From Streptomyces sp. XD-27 (GTDB taxonomy: Bacteria > Actinomycetota > Actinomycetes > Streptomycetales > Streptomycetaceae), in contig NZ_CP130713.1 of assembly GCF_030553055.1 (NCBI RefSeq), positions 3,472,001-3,536,000 on the forward strand: a DNA stretch of 64,000 nucleotides, read 5' to 3'. A program made the position numbers and the translations under genes. Below the pieces are notes generated by a model that had not been told where the DNA came from, did not search any database, and saw only the letters and a program-made list of their open reading frames with translations. Below, one piece after another: positions 7,466-17,768 of the stretch. Every line of letters begins with the position of its first letter. Within the stretch, counting starts at the first letter, position 1.

Positions 7466-8678
7466 GCTGCTCACTCCCCCACCCGCCGACCCGCTGTTCG
7501 AGCTGGCCGCCGAGTACGGCGCCGACCCGCGCCCCGAGCGGCTCAACCTCGTCCTCGGCGTCTACCGCGACCCCACGGGCGCCACGCCCGTCATGGCCGC
7601 CGTCCGCGAGGCCGAGATACGGCTGGCCGCGCACTCCGCGTCCAAGGAGTACCGGGGCCTGTCGGGCAACCCGGCCTTCAACCGCGCGATGGTGTCGTCG
7701 GTCCTGGGCACGGACGACCTCATCGGCCGGGCCACCGCGATACAGACGGTGGCGGGCACCGGGGCGCTGCGCCTGCTGGCCGAGTTCGCCGCGCGGACCC
7801 GGCCCGGTACGACCGTGTGGATCAGCGACCCCGCCTACGTCAACCACCGGCCCATCCTCGAGGCCGCCGGTCTGGAGGTGCGGACGTACGCCTACCTCGA
7901 CGCCGAGGGCCGCGCCGACGAGGCGGGCATGCTGCGGGACCTGGGAGAGGCGCGACGCGGCGACCTCGTCCTGCTCCAGGGGTGCTGCCACAACCCCACC
8001 GGCGTCGACCCGTCCGCCGAGACCTGGGACGCGCTGGCGGACCTCGCCGAGCGCCACGGATGGGTGCCCTTCATCGACCTCGCGTACCACGGGCTCGGCG
8101 ACGGCTTCGAGGCCGACCTGCACGCCACGCGCGCGCTGGCCGCACGCGTCCCGGAGCTGCTGATCGCCGTCAGCTGCTCCAAGAACTTCGGCCTCTACAA
8201 CGACCGCACCGGCTGCGCCATCGTCCTCGGCCCCTCGCGGCACGCGCTGCGGCACGTCGAGACGGCCCTGCAGAACATCGCCCGGACGCTGTACTCCATG
8301 CCGCCGGAGCACGGCGCCGCCATCGTCGCCACCGTCCTCGGCGACGATGCCCTGCGGGCCGCCTGGCGGGCCGAGCTGGAGGTGATGCGCGAGCGGATCA
8401 CGTCCAACCGCGCCGATCTGGTGGCCCGGCTGAGCGCCCTGGGGTGTGGGCGGGAGGCGGAGATCCTGGCGCAGCAGAAGGGCATGTTCTCGACGCTGCC
8501 GCTGACGGGGGATCACATGCTCGGGCTGCGGCGTGAGTTCGCGATCTACGGGACCACCTCGGGCCGCATCAACATCGCGGGCATATCGGGGCACCGCATC
8601 CCCTACCTCGCCCAGGGCATCGCCGCGGTCCTCGGGGCCGCGGACGCACCGCGCACGGGCCAGCTGACGCCCTCGTAA
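7458..8678 (+). CDS. class I (AspC/TyrB-type) aminotransferase
   Basis: A 406-residue PLP enzyme of the aspartate/aromatic aminotransferase subfamily. Visible active-site residues: Asn179 in CCHNPTGVD, Asp207 and Tyr210 in IDLAYHGLGDGF, the PLP-binding Lys242 in SCSKNFGLYNDRTG, Arg250, and the substrate carboxylate-binding Arg370 in SGRINIAG. Length matches the family. It is co-transcribed with an exporter and opposite an AsnC regulator, so the locus probably handles catabolism or overflow of one amino acid, likely aromatic or acidic; the exact substrate is not readable. Confidence 0.9.
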   Translation: MLELLTPPPADPLFELAAEYGADPRPERLNLVLGVYRDPTGATPVMAAVREAEIRLAAHSASKEYRGLSGNPAFNRAMVSSVLGTDDLIGRATAIQTVAGTGALRLLAEFAARTRPGTTVWISDPAYVNHRPILEAAGLEVRTYAYLDAEGRADEAGMLRDLGEARRGDLVLLQGCCHNPTGVDPSAETWDALADLAERHGWVPFIDLAYHGLGDGFEADLHATRALAARVPELLIAVSCSKNFGLYNDRTGCAIVLGPSRHALRHVETALQNIARTLYSMPPEHGAAIVATVLGDDALRAAWRAELEVMRERITSNRADLVARLSALGCGREAEILAQQKGMFSTLPLTGDHMLGLRREFAIYGTTSGRINIAGISGHRIPYLAQGIAAVLGAADAPRTGQLTPS

Positions 8679-8722
8679 CGGCGCCCCTCAGCCGAGGCGG
8701 CGAACGATGCGGGGCGGGGCGG

Positions 8723-9291
8723 TCAGATACCGCTGGTGTCCAGCTCGATGCCGAACGGCTGAGGAAGCGAAACCGGCTCGCCGAACGGGTGAGGACCGAC
8801 CTCCGTGGCGTAACCGTCGTGGACAGGATCGGAGAACAGGGTCCACGTCCGGTCCATGCGATCCACCAACAGGTAGAGCGGCACCCCGAACTGCCCATAT
8901 CGGCGCCGCTTCTTCACGCGGTCGTCCGCGGCGTTGGACTCGGAGGTCACCTCGACCACAAGGATGGCTTCGTCGACCGACAGCGACTTCGCGCCCCGAG
9001 CCAGCTCCTCGGGGATGATCGCGATATCGGGGAGGTACCAGTTCTCGGTGCCCGGGAGGTCGAGGTTGCCGGATCCCTTGACACATTTGAGCTGGCGCAC
9101 TCGGGGGCGAGTCCGTCGCGGATCTTGTCCACGGCGTTCTCGTGGTCCCATGTGGGCGCCATGATCTCGAACTCCCCCTCGATGAGCTGGGCGCGTACGC
9201 CACTGTCGTTGAGCTTTTGCACGGCGTACTTGAGCGCGGCCTCCCGGTCAACGGGGAGGTAGCTGCGCTGCCGGGCGTGAGCGGCATTCAT
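8723..9291 (-). pseudogene. Uma2-family (PD-(D/E)xK-like) gene with a frameshift
   Basis: Two frames on the minus strand together make a Uma2 protein. The first reads MNAAHARQRSYLPVDREAA... to ...RDGLAPECA. The second carries on as LKCVKGSGNLDLPGTENWY, then PDIAII, AILVVEVTSES and the usual C-terminus. The frame changes near 9095-9100; the total of 569 nt fits loss of one base from a 190-codon gene. The catalytic-type elements (PDIAII, VVEVTS, RVKKRRRYG) are all in the second half. Uma2 proteins are abundant, mostly uncharacterised, restrictase-fold proteins in Streptomyces. An intact relative lies at 19784-20377. A sequencing error cannot be excluded. Confidence 0.8.
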
Positions 9292-9398
9292 GGGCGCGAT
9301 CTCCGTTTCGGCGGCCTTCGCTGGTTCCGGTGGTGGTGGCGCTACGGTCAGACGACGCTGTCGCCCATCATGGCACGCGCCTGCCGTGCCCACATCGT

Positions 9399-12300
9399 TC
9401 ATGAGCGCCGCCCCGGCAGGTGATGCCACCAGGCGTCGCGACGCCGCGGAGCCCCATCGGACACCCCCTGGCCCAGCCCCTCCGCCAGCAGCTCCGCGAG
9501 GTGGCGCGCCCGTCGGCCGTCCGCCAGGTGCTCGATCTGCGTACGGCACGAGAAGCCGTCCGCGAGGACCGCCGCGTCGCTCGGCGCGCTCCGTACGGAC
9601 GGCAGCAGATGCTCCTCCGCGCAGGCCACCGACACCTCGTCATGTCCGCGCTCGAAGCCGAAGTTCCCCGCCAGGCCGCAGCAACCGCCGCTCAACTCCC
9701 CCGTCAGGCCCGCTCGCGCACGCAGCCTGCGCTCCGCGGCGTCGCCGAGTACCGCGTGCTGGTGGCAGTGCGTCTGGCCGACGGCCGGGCGGTCCAGGCG
9801 CGGCGGCCGCCACCCCGGCGCGTACTCCTCCAGCGTCTGCGCGAAGGTTCGGACGGACGCGGCGAGTCGGGCGGCGCGCGGGTCGTCGGTGCCCAGGAGC
9901 TCCGGCAGGTCCGTGCGCAGCGCGGCGGTGCAGCTGGGTTCCAGGCCGACGACCGGGAGGCCCGTGTCCAGCGCCGGGGACATGGTGTCGAGCGTGCGCC
10001 GCATGACCTTGCGGGCGCGGTCCAGTTGTCCGGTGGAGACCCAGGTGAGGCCGCAGCACACGGGCTTGGGGGGTAGGACGACCCGTAGGCCCGCGTCCTC
10101 CAGTACGGCGACCGCCGCCCGGCCGACCCGCGGGGACAGGTACGTGGTGAAGGTGTCCGGCCACAGGACGACGGCGGGCGCCCCGGTCCGTGCCGGGTAG
10201 GGCGCCGCAGCGCGGGTCCGCGCGCGCCACCACCGCGTCAGCGGCTCCCGCGCCAGCTCCGGAAGCGGGCGTTCCGGCGTGAGCCCGGCGATCCGCTTGG
10301 CCACGCCCGCCAGCGGGTCCACGCCCGCCGCCGCGTTCACCACCGGGGCCATCCGGGCGGCGGCCGCGGCCCGCAGCCACAGCGGCAGCCAGCCCAGCGC
10401 GTAGTGCGCGGCCGGGCGGAGCCGTCCCCGGTAGTAGTGGTGCTGGAACTCGGCCTTGTACGTGGCCATGTCCACCTCCACCGGGCAGTCGCTGCGGCAG
10501 CCCTTGCAGGACAGGCACAGGTCGAGGGCCTCCCGTACCTCCTCCGACCGCCAGCCGTCGGTGACCACCTCGCCCGCGAGCATCTCGTGCAGCAGCCGCG
10601 CCCGGCCGCGCGTCGAGTGGCGTTCCTCGCCGGTGGCCCGGTACGAGGGGCACATCACGCCGCCGCCGGCCGCCGCCGTCTGCGTACGGCACTTGGCGAC
10701 GCCCACGCAGCGCCGCACCGCGGCCGCGAAGTCCCCGCCGTCGCGCGGGTAGCCGAACGCCACCTCCACCGGCGTCTTCGGCAGCACCGCGAAGCGCAGG
10801 TTCTCGTCCAGCGGGCGGGGGCGGACCAGCACGCCGGGGTTGAGGCCGCCCGCCGGGTCCCACAGGTCCTTGACGTGCTCGAAGAGCCGGACCAGTTCGG
10901 GGCCGTACATCCGCGGCAGCAGTTCGGCGCGGGCCAGCCCGTCGCCGTGCTCGCCGGAGAGCGAGCCGCCGTGCGCCACGACCAGGTCCGCGATCTCGCC
11001 GGAGAAGGCCCGGAAGCGGGCGACGCCGTCCGGGCTGAGCAGATCGAAGTCGATGCGGACGTGGACGCAGCCGTCGCCGAAGTGCCCGTACGGAACGCCG
11101 CGCAGGCCGTGCTCGGACAGCAGCGCCCGGAAGTCCCGCAGATACGCGCCGAGCCGGGCGGGCGGCACGGCGCAGTCCTCCCAGCCGGGCCATGCCTCGC
11201 CCCCGTCCGACCGCGTCTCTCCCCCGCGCCTTCCTGCGTGCTGGGCTCCCTGCTGGGCTCCGCCCGCGCGGGACGGACCCCCGGGACCCCCGCCGCCCGG
11301 GACCCGGGGCGCCGCGCCACCCGGGATCCGGGTCGCCGTCCCGGCCGCGTCCTCCCGTACCCGCCACAGGGCGCGCTGCCCGGCCGGGTCGGTGACGACC
11401 GTGCGGCCCGTCGTGCCGTCGGCGCAGGCCCGCGCCAGTTCCTCCGCCCGAGCGCGCGCCTCGGCCGGGCTGTCGCCGCCGACCTCCACGAACAGCCAGG
11501 CGCCGCCGTCCGGCAGGCCCGCGGCCCCGGCGACCAGGTCCGTGACCAGGTCGGCGGCCATGCCCTCGACGGTCAGCGGGCCGTACGGCAGCAGGGTCGA
11601 CGCCGCGTCGGCGGCGGCGCCCTCGTCGGGGTAGCCGAGCACGGCCAGCGCGCGGGCGGGCGGCGCGTCCACCAGGGTCACGACGGCCTCCGTGAGCACG
11701 CCGAGCGTGCCCTCGCTGCCGGTGAACATCCGCGCCACGTCCGCGCCCTTCTCCGGCAGCAGGGCATCGAGGGCGTATCCGGAGATACGGCGCGGCAGCG
11801 CGGGGAAGCCGGTGCGCAGCAGCGCCAGGTGACGGTCCGTGAGGGCGCGCAGGCCGTCGCGCAGCCGGGGTGGGAGGCCCTCGAGTCCACGGCCCAGGGC
11901 GAGCCGTTCGCCCCCGTACGTGAGGACGTCGAGCGCGCGCACGTTGTCGGCGGTGGTGCCCCAGGCCACCGAGTGGGAGCCGCAGGCGTTGTTGCCGATC
12001 ATGCCGCCGAGCGTGCAGCGGCTGTGGGTGGACGGGTCGGGTCCGAAGGTCAGGCCGTGGGCGCTCGCCGCCGTCCGCAGCGTGTCGAGGACGACGCCGG
12101 GCTGGACGACGGCGGTGCGGGCGGCCGGGTCGAGGGCGATCAGGCGGTTCATGTGCCGGGTGAAATCGAGGACGACGCCGACGCCGGTGGCCTGCCCGGC
12201 GATCGACGTACCGCCGCCGCGGGGCACGACGGGTGTGCCGTACTCGCGGCACACGGCCAGGGCCGCCGCGACGTCGTCGGCGTCCCGGGGCGCGACGACG

Positions 12301-12503
12301 CCGTCCGGCACCCGGCGGTAGTTGGACGCGTCCATGGTCGCCAGCGCCCGGTCGGCGGCGGCGAAGGAGACCTCGCCGCGCACGGCCCGCCGCAGCGCCC
12401 GCGCAAGGTCCTGCCGCCGCTCCTCGTGCTGCCCGCCGTGCCGTCCCTCGTGCTGCCCCGCGTGCCGCTCCTCGTTGCTGTCGTCTTTCCTCAGCTGAGC
12501 CAT
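9399..12503 (-). CDS. fused FAD-linked oxidase / Fe-S protein (GlcD-GlcF-like, YdiJ-type)
   Basis: A 1034-residue protein joining three modules. Residues about 60-280: PCMH-type FAD-binding domain (PRGGGTSIAGQATG, NNACGSHS, FTGSEGTLG). About 280-590: FAD-oxidase C-terminal domain (HFGDGCVHVRIDFD, GEHGDG, LNPGVLV). About 600-1000: a ferredoxin-like Cys motif (CLSCKGCRSDCPVE) and two CCG domains (VCCGLTW; GGCCGLAGNFG). Such enzymes oxidise 2-hydroxy acids (D-lactate, glycolate, D-2-hydroxyglutarate) and pass electrons through the Fe-S module. A Gly/Pro/Arg-rich insertion of about 45 residues (starting GGAAPRVPGG) interrupts the oxidase domain and is not typical. The N-terminal His/Glu-rich stretch is also unusual. 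Monocistronic. Confidence 0.9.
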   Translation of the reverse strand: MAQLRKDDSNEERHAGQHEGRHGGQHEERRQDLARALRRAVRGEVSFAAADRALATMDASNYRRVPDGVVAPRDADDVAAALAVCREYGTPVVPRGGGTSIAGQATGVGVVLDFTRHMNRLIALDPAARTAVVQPGVVLDTLRTAASAHGLTFGPDPSTHSRCTLGGMIGNNACGSHSVAWGTTADNVRALDVLTYGGERLALGRGLEGLPPRLRDGLRALTDRHLALLRTGFPALPRRISGYALDALLPEKGADVARMFTGSEGTLGVLTEAVVTLVDAPPARALAVLGYPDEGAAADAASTLLPYGPLTVEGMAADLVTDLVAGAAGLPDGGAWLFVEVGGDSPAEARARAEELARACADGTTGRTVVTDPAGQRALWRVREDAAGTATRIPGGAAPRVPGGGGPGGPSRAGGAQQGAQHAGRRGGETRSDGGEAWPGWEDCAVPPARLGAYLRDFRALLSEHGLRGVPYGHFGDGCVHVRIDFDLLSPDGVARFRAFSGEIADLVVAHGGSLSGEHGDGLARAELLPRMYGPELVRLFEHVKDLWDPAGGLNPGVLVRPRPLDENLRFAVLPKTPVEVAFGYPRDGGDFAAAVRRCVGVAKCRTQTAAAGGGVMCPSYRATGEERHSTRGRARLLHEMLAGEVVTDGWRSEEVREALDLCLSCKGCRSDCPVEVDMATYKAEFQHHYYRGRLRPAAHYALGWLPLWLRAAAAARMAPVVNAAAGVDPLAGVAKRIAGLTPERPLPELAREPLTRWWRARTRAAAPYPARTGAPAVVLWPDTFTTYLSPRVGRAAVAVLEDAGLRVVLPPKPVCCGLTWVSTGQLDRARKVMRRTLDTMSPALDTGLPVVGLEPSCTAALRTDLPELLGTDDPRAARLAASVRTFAQTLEEYAPGWRPPRLDRPAVGQTHCHQHAVLGDAAERRLRARAGLTGELSGGCCGLAGNFGFERGHDEVSVACAEEHLLPSVRSAPSDAAVLADGFSCRTQIEHLADGRRARHLAELLAEGLGQGVSDGAPRRRDAWWHHLPGRRS

Positions 12504-12585
12504 GACACCAGCCTGCCCCGCCTGCGCCCCGGCAGCGCTGAGGACGCCGACGCGTCGGTGCGAGCCGACGCGTCAGCGCGAGCCG

Positions 12586-12810
12586 TCAGTGCAGGTTGTG
12601 GTCGCCGCCCACCACCTGGAAGTGCTCCAGCACGTCCTCGGCCGGGTCGTCGATCTGGCCGGTGTTGATCAGCGCGAAGCGCGAACCGTTGTGCGAGTGG
12701 TGCGGGGACTCGTCGGCCTGCGCCGTTCCGGCGGGCAGGGCGCAGCCCGCCGCCAGGGCCGCCGCGCCGACCGCCCACCGGGCCAGGATCCGGGACCGCT
12801 TGCCGTACAT
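12586..12810 (-). CDS. small secreted protein (74 aa)
   Basis: ATG at 12810 is preceded by GGGAG. Residues 1-32 form a signal peptide (MYGKRSRILAR, hydrophobic core, TAQA-DE). The mature peptide of about 42 residues (starting DESPHHSHNGSRFALINTGQ) contains no cysteine. It is a recognisable type of short, His/Asp-bearing secreted peptide in Streptomyces; function unknown. Upstream on the same strand is a 15-bp tandem repeat. Confidence 0.7.
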   Translation of the reverse strand: MYGKRSRILARWAVGAAALAAGCALPAGTAQADESPHHSHNGSRFALINTGQIDDPAEDVLEHFQVVGGDHNLH

Positions 12811-12825
12811 CGTGTTCTCCCTTGC

Positions 12826-12885
12826 TGTCCGCGTACTCGTTGTCCGCGTACTCGTTGTCCGCGTACTCGTTGTCCGCATACCTCG
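12826..12885. repeat. 15-bp tandem repeat (about 3.7 copies)
   Basis: Three exact copies of TGTCCGCGTACTCGT (12826-12870) and a decayed fourth. It lies in the divergent promoter region between the small secreted protein gene and serC. No spacers, so it is not CRISPR. It may alter promoter spacing for either gene. Confidence 0.9.
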
Positions 12886-13023
12886 ATCCGGTTATCGATC
12901 AGTACGGCAAGAAGTCACGGCAGATCATCGGACGTACGGTGCGGGCGCACCGCTGTTCTCTCCCCCGGACACGGCGTCTCAGCCGCTGGACGCGCGGCCG
13001 GACCCCGAGGTGCGGGCGGATAG

Positions 13024-14151
<1,128 letters not shown>

Positions 14152-14176
14152 TCCGCACCGGTCCCCCACTTCCAAC

Positions 14177-14213
14177 GGCGGGCGGCCGCGCACCACACAG
14201 GTGCGCGCCCGCC
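14177..14213. terminator. hairpin between serC and the ABC permease
   Basis: GCGCACC (14188-14194) pairs with GGTGCGC (14200-14206) around a 5-nt loop, and outer GGCGGGC (14177-14183) pairs with GCCCGCC (14207-14213) across a small bulge. Positioned between convergent genes, so likely a two-way terminator. Confidence 0.65.
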
Positions 14214-14247
14214 CTCCGTGCGCATACGGCACGCCGGCTGCCGCGAG

Positions 14248-15087
14248 TCAGCGGCTCTGGCGCTGGAAGCGGCGCACCGCCAGCGGCAGGAACACCGCCG
14301 TGATCACCAGCGGCCAGACGACCGCCATCAGCAGCGCGTGGCCCTCCACCCAACCGCCGCCGCCCGGCTGGGGGTTCCCGAACAGGCCGCGTACCGCGTT
14401 GGCCGTCGAGGAGACCGGGTTCCACACGGCGACGGCGCCCAGCCAGTCCGGCATCTTCGACGGCGGGGTGAAGACGCTGGAGATCATCCCGAACGGGAAC
14501 GCGACCGCGAAGAGGTTGCCCGCGGTCTCCTGATTGGGCACCAGCAGACCGAGGTAGACCCCGACCCAGGTCAGCGCCGAGCGCAGCAGGAGGAGCAGGC
14601 CGAAGGCGGCCAGAGCGGCGAGCGGGCCGCGGTCGGGCCGCCAGCCGACGGCCAGGGCGATGGCCGCCAGGACGGCCAGGTCCACGGCCGCGCTGAGGAC
14701 ATCCGCCACGCCGCGTCCGCTGACCACGGCCGACGGTGCCATCGGCAGGGAGCGGAAGCGGTCCATCACGCCCCGCTCCCTGGTGACGGCGACGACCATG
14801 GCGGTGCTCATGAAGCCGTTGGCCATCGTCATGGCGAACATGCCGGGCAGGGCGTAGTCCTTGTAGTCGACGTCGGTGCCCTCGGCCACTGTCATGGCGC
14901 TGCCGAAGACGTAGACGAAGAGCAGCACCATCACCACCGGAGTGCCCAGTTGCCACGCGATGCCCGAGGGCTGGCGTACGAGGTGGGTGAGTTCGCCGCG
15001 GACGACGGTGAGGCAGTCGGCAACCGCCCAGTAGGCGCGGCGCTCGCGGTCCTCGACGCGGTATCCCGGATCCAGTGCGCTGCTCAT
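14248..15087 (-). CDS. ABC-2 type transporter permease (DrrB-like)
   Basis: A 279-residue permease with about six membrane helices (for example [19 protein letters not shown] and [20 protein letters not shown]). The last is the conserved ABC-2 signature region. This type, with the adjacent ATPase, forms drug/antibiotic exporters such as DrrAB. The ATG at 15087 overlaps the ATPase stop (ATGA), so translation is coupled. A long in-frame extension upstream is only a shadow of the ATPase gene. Confidence 0.9.
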   Translation of the reverse strand: MSSALDPGYRVEDRERRAYWAVADCLTVVRGELTHLVRQPSGIAWQLGTPVVMVLLFVYVFGSAMTVAEGTDVDYKDYALPGMFAMTMANGFMSTAMVVAVTRERGVMDRFRSLPMAPSAVVSGRGVADVLSAAVDLAVLAAIALAVGWRPDRGPLAALAAFGLLLLLRSALTWVGVYLGLLVPNQETAGNLFAVAFPFGMISSVFTPPSKMPDWLGAVAVWNPVSSTANAVRGLFGNPQPGGGGWVEGHALLMAVVWPLVITAVFLPLAVRRFQRQSR

Positions 15088-16133
15088 GCCGTGGTCTCCT
15101 TCTCGTACGCGACGGCTTCCTGCTTCTCGTACGCGATGGCTTCCTGCGCGGCGTCGCCGCGCGTGCCCGTGCGGTGGTGGCCGGTCAACCGGAGGAAGAC
15201 CTCGTCGAGGGTCGGGCGGCGCAGCCCGATGTCCTCCACCGCCACCCCCTCGTCCCGGAGGGTCCGCGCCACCTCGATGAGGGCGTCGACCGGCGCGGCC
15301 ACGGGCGCCGACACCCGCCGGGCCGCCGCGTCCGGCTCCGGTTCGGCGCCGCCGTCCGCCACCCGCGCCACGGCCCTGACGGCGGTCGGCAGGTCGGCCG
15401 CGTCCCGCACGACCACCTGCACCTGATCGCCCCCGACGGCCCGCTTGAGCGCGTGCGGGGTGTCGTCGGCGATCTTCCGGCCGCGTTCGACGACGGCGAC
15501 CCGGTCCGCGAGCTGGTCGGCCTCGTCCAGGTACTGGGTGGTGAGCAGGACGGTGGTACCGCCCGCGACGAGGGCGCGCACCGCCTCCCACACCTCGTTG
15601 CGGCCGCGCGGGTCCAGGCCGGTAGTCGGTTCGTCCAGGAACAGCACCTCGGGCGCGAGGATCATGCTCACCGCGAGGTCCAGCCGCCGCCGCATGCCGC
15701 CGCTGAACTCCTTCACGCCCCGGTCGGCGGCCTCCGCCAGCCCGAACCGGTCCAGGAGTTCGGCGGCGCGCCGCCGGGCCGCCCGCTGGTCGAGGTGGTA
15801 CAGCCGCCCGAACTGCGTCAGGTTCTGGCGGGCGGTCAGCCCCTCGCTGAGCGCGGCGTACTGGCCGGTCAGCCCGATCCTGCGGCGCACCCGGCGGGGC
15901 TCGCGCGCCACGTCGAAGCCCGCGACCTCGGCGCGGCCGCCGTCCGGCCGGGCGAGGGTGGACAGGATGCGCACGGCCGTGGTCTTGCCCGCGCCGTTGG
16001 GCCCCAGCAGCCCGTACACGGTGCCGCGCGGGACGGCCAGGTCCAGGCCGTCCAGGGCGTTGTGGTCCCCGTACCGCTTGCGCAGCCCTTCGGCGAGGAC
16101 CGCGGGTCCTGGCGCGCTCTCAAGAGCCCTCAC
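15084..16133 (-). CDS. ABC transporter ATPase (DrrA-like)
   Basis: A 349-residue ATPase. Walker [10 protein letters not shown] near residue 45, signature [12 protein letters not shown], Walker [14 protein letters not shown]-loop [10 protein letters not shown]. The C-terminal extension of about 100 residues ([12 protein letters not shown] near the end) is the DrrA-type regulatory tail. The last codons repeat [17 protein letters not shown] place the start at GTG 16133 ([20 protein letters not shown]), after a GAGAGG sequence; upstream frame is promoter region. Pairs with the permease to make an exporter, with its TetR-family regulator divergent. Confidence 0.92.
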   Translation of the reverse strand: MRALESAPGPAVLAEGLRKRYGDHNALDGLDLAVPRGTVYGLLGPNGAGKTTAVRILSTLARPDGGRAEVAGFDVAREPRRVRRRIGLTGQYAALSEGLTARQNLTQFGRLYHLDQRAARRRAAELLDRFGLAEAADRGVKEFSGGMRRRLDLAVSMILAPEVLFLDEPTTGLDPRGRNEVWEAVRALVAGGTTVLLTTQYLDEADQLADRVAVVERGRKIADDTPHALKRAVGGDQVQVVVRDAADLPTAVRAVARVADGGAEPEPDAAARRVSAPVAAPVDALIEVARTLRDEGVAVEDIGLRRPTLDEVFLRLTGHHRTGTRGDAAQEAIAYEKQEAVAYEKETTA

Positions 16134-16155
16134 GAGGGCCCCCCTCTCAACTGAG

Positions 16156-16192
16156 TACAGTGTATGCAGATGCCGAGCAGCGTACACCGTAC
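16156..16192. promoter_or_regulatory. candidate TetR operators in the divergent promoter
   Basis: Two small palindromes lie between the ABC operon and the TetR-family gene: TACA-G-TGTA (16156-16164) and GTAC-ACC-GTAC (16182-16192). The first overlaps TACACT, a good minus-strand -10 hexamer for the ABC genes. This fits repression by the adjacent regulator; inferred from position and symmetry. Confidence 0.45.
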
Positions 16193-16227
16193 CCAGTTTT
16201 TGTCCAGGGCGATACGATGACCGGGAG

Positions 16228-17031
16228 ATGACCACCGAACACAGCGGCAGCGGAGACGTGTCCCGCAGCCTGGAGCTGCTCTGGGGCATGGCGCAGCGGC
16301 CCAGCCGCGGCCCCAAGCCCGGTCTGGCGCTCGACCGCATCGTGGCGACGGCCGTCCGGATCGCCGACGCGGAGGGCCTGGCCGCCGTCTCGATGCGCCG
16401 GCTCTCCACCGAACTCGGCGTCGGCACGATGTCGCTGTACCGCTACATCCCCGGCAAGGCCGAACTGCTCGACCTGATGCTGGATCACGTCAACGGCTTC
16501 GACGCCCATGACTCCGGCCTCGGCGCCGACGCCCATGACTCCGGCCTCGGCCTCGGCTGGCGCGCCGTGCTGGAACAGGTGGCACGCGGCACCTGGGAGC
16601 TGTACGGGCGCCACCCCTGGCTGCTCCACGTCGACCAGGGCCGCCCGATCCTGGGGCCCAACGCCATGGCGGGGCTGGAGTTCGCGCTGCGCGGCCTGGA
16701 CGGCCTGGGCCTGACCGACCGCGAGATGATCAACGTGCTCGTCGCAGTCGACGGCTATGTCACCGGCACCGCGCGCAGCCACCTCAACTCCGTACTGGCC
16801 GAGAAGCGCACCGGCGTCAGCAACGAGGACTTCTGGAACGCGCAGGCACCGGTCCTGGAGAAGGTCATCGCCAGCGGCCGCTTCCCCACCCAGGCGAAGA
16901 TGAGCATGGACGCCTTCTCGGGGACGGGCGAGGAGGTCTTCGAACTGGGGCTGACCAGCCTGCTGGACGGCTTGGAGAAGTTCATCGAGGCCCACGAGCG
17001 GCCGCGGGCTCCGGAGCCCCCGGAGGAGTGA
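16228..17031 (+). CDS. TetR-family repressor of the adjacent ABC exporter
   Basis: A 267-residue regulator. The helix-turn-helix is at about 32-80 (LALDRIVATAVRIADAEGLA, VSMRRLSTELGVGTMSLYRY). The C-terminal domain resembles the TetR_C_1 tetracycline-repressor type. ATG 16228 is preceded by GGGAG at very short spacing. Between the two domains a nine-residue unit is duplicated (DAHDSGLGA DAHDSGLGL; 16501-16551), a recent minisatellite-like change in the linker. Divergent from the ABC exporter it probably controls. Confidence 0.9.
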   Translation: MTTEHSGSGDVSRSLELLWGMAQRPSRGPKPGLALDRIVATAVRIADAEGLAAVSMRRLSTELGVGTMSLYRYIPGKAELLDLMLDHVNGFDAHDSGLGADAHDSGLGLGWRAVLEQVARGTWELYGRHPWLLHVDQGRPILGPNAMAGLEFALRGLDGLGLTDREMINVLVAVDGYVTGTARSHLNSVLAEKRTGVSNEDFWNAQAPVLEKVIASGRFPTQAKMSMDAFSGTGEEVFELGLTSLLDGLEKFIEAHERPRAPEPPEE

Positions 17032-17070
17032 CTGACCAGCCCTCCGGGGCGCCGGAGTGACTACCTCCAG

Positions 17071-17090
17071 AGCCCCGGGTCTCCGGGGCT
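17071..17090. terminator. hairpin downstream of the TetR gene
   Basis: AGCCCCGG / CCGGGGCT with a GTCT loop is a perfect 8-bp stem within a stretch rich in CTCCGG repeats (17041-17125). Confidence 0.55.
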
Positions 17091-17154
17091 CCGGGGCGCT
17101 GCGGCTCCGAGTCTCCGGAGTGACTAATCGGGCATTGTGTGACTCCATGGAGGT

Positions 17155-17754
17155 ATGACGACTCCGGCACACTCCGAGTCCGGAGCGGGCGCCGAGCACG
17201 GCCACGGACAGCACGCCGCCCCCGGCCCGGTCCCGTCCGAGCTCAGCATCTCCCGGTTCACCAAGCAGTGGGCCGTCCTGCTCACCACGTACAAGCGGGA
17301 CGGCACCCCGGTCGGCACCCCCGTCAACATCGCGGTCGAGGGCGACCACGGCTATTTCCGCACCTACGGCAAGTCGGGCAAGGCAAAGCGGCTGCGCCGC
17401 GACCCCGACGTGGAGATCGCGCCGTGCACCGCACGCGGCAAGCCGACCGGGCCCGCGGTGAAGGCCCACACGCACCTTCTCGACCAGGGCGGCGGCGAGG
17501 ACAGGCACGCGGCCAGGCTGCTGACCCGCAAGCACCCCCTCGTACACGGCGCGCTCGTGCCGCTCGCGCACAAGCTCCAACGCGACCGGACGCTGCACTA
17601 CGAGGTGCGGCTGGTCACCGAGGACGAGATGGCGGCCGGCGGCCATGTCATGAGCGCGGAGGGCGAGATCCTGGGCGACGAGACCCTGGGCGAGGGGGGC
17701 GGGTCAGGGGAGGGCCGTGGCAGCGCGCCCGGCGAGGACGGGGGCGGGCGTTAG
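17155..17754 (+). CDS. PPOX-class F420-dependent oxidoreductase-like protein
   Basis: A 199-residue split-barrel flavin/F420-binding protein. The core at about 28-160 shows FTKQWAVLLTTYKRDGTPVG, PVNIAVEGDHGYFRTYGKSG and the KRLRRDPDVEIAPCT strand typical of the TIGR03666-like subfamily. Such proteins reduce substrates with deazaflavin F420H2 or bind F420/biliverdin in actinobacteria. Both ends are low complexity: a His/Gly/Pro-rich start and a Gly/Glu-rich tail. Convergent with the next gene with only 14 bp between. Confidence 0.8.
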   Translation: MTTPAHSESGAGAEHGHGQHAAPGPVPSELSISRFTKQWAVLLTTYKRDGTPVGTPVNIAVEGDHGYFRTYGKSGKAKRLRRDPDVEIAPCTARGKPTGPAVKAHTHLLDQGGGEDRHAARLLTRKHPLVHGALVPLAHKLQRDRTLHYEVRLVTEDEMAAGGHVMSAEGEILGDETLGEGGGSGEGRGSAPGEDGGGR

Positions 17755-17768
17755 CCGCGCGGTGCGCG

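Noticed and set aside
10404..12668. 754-codon plus-strand frame
   Set aside because: Antisense shadow of the fused FAD/Fe-S oxidoreductase; no recognisable domain, while the minus strand has all expected motifs.
12826..12885. CRISPR-like array of short repeats
   Set aside because: Units are contiguous 15-bp copies without unique spacers, and no cas genes are present; it is a simple tandem repeat.
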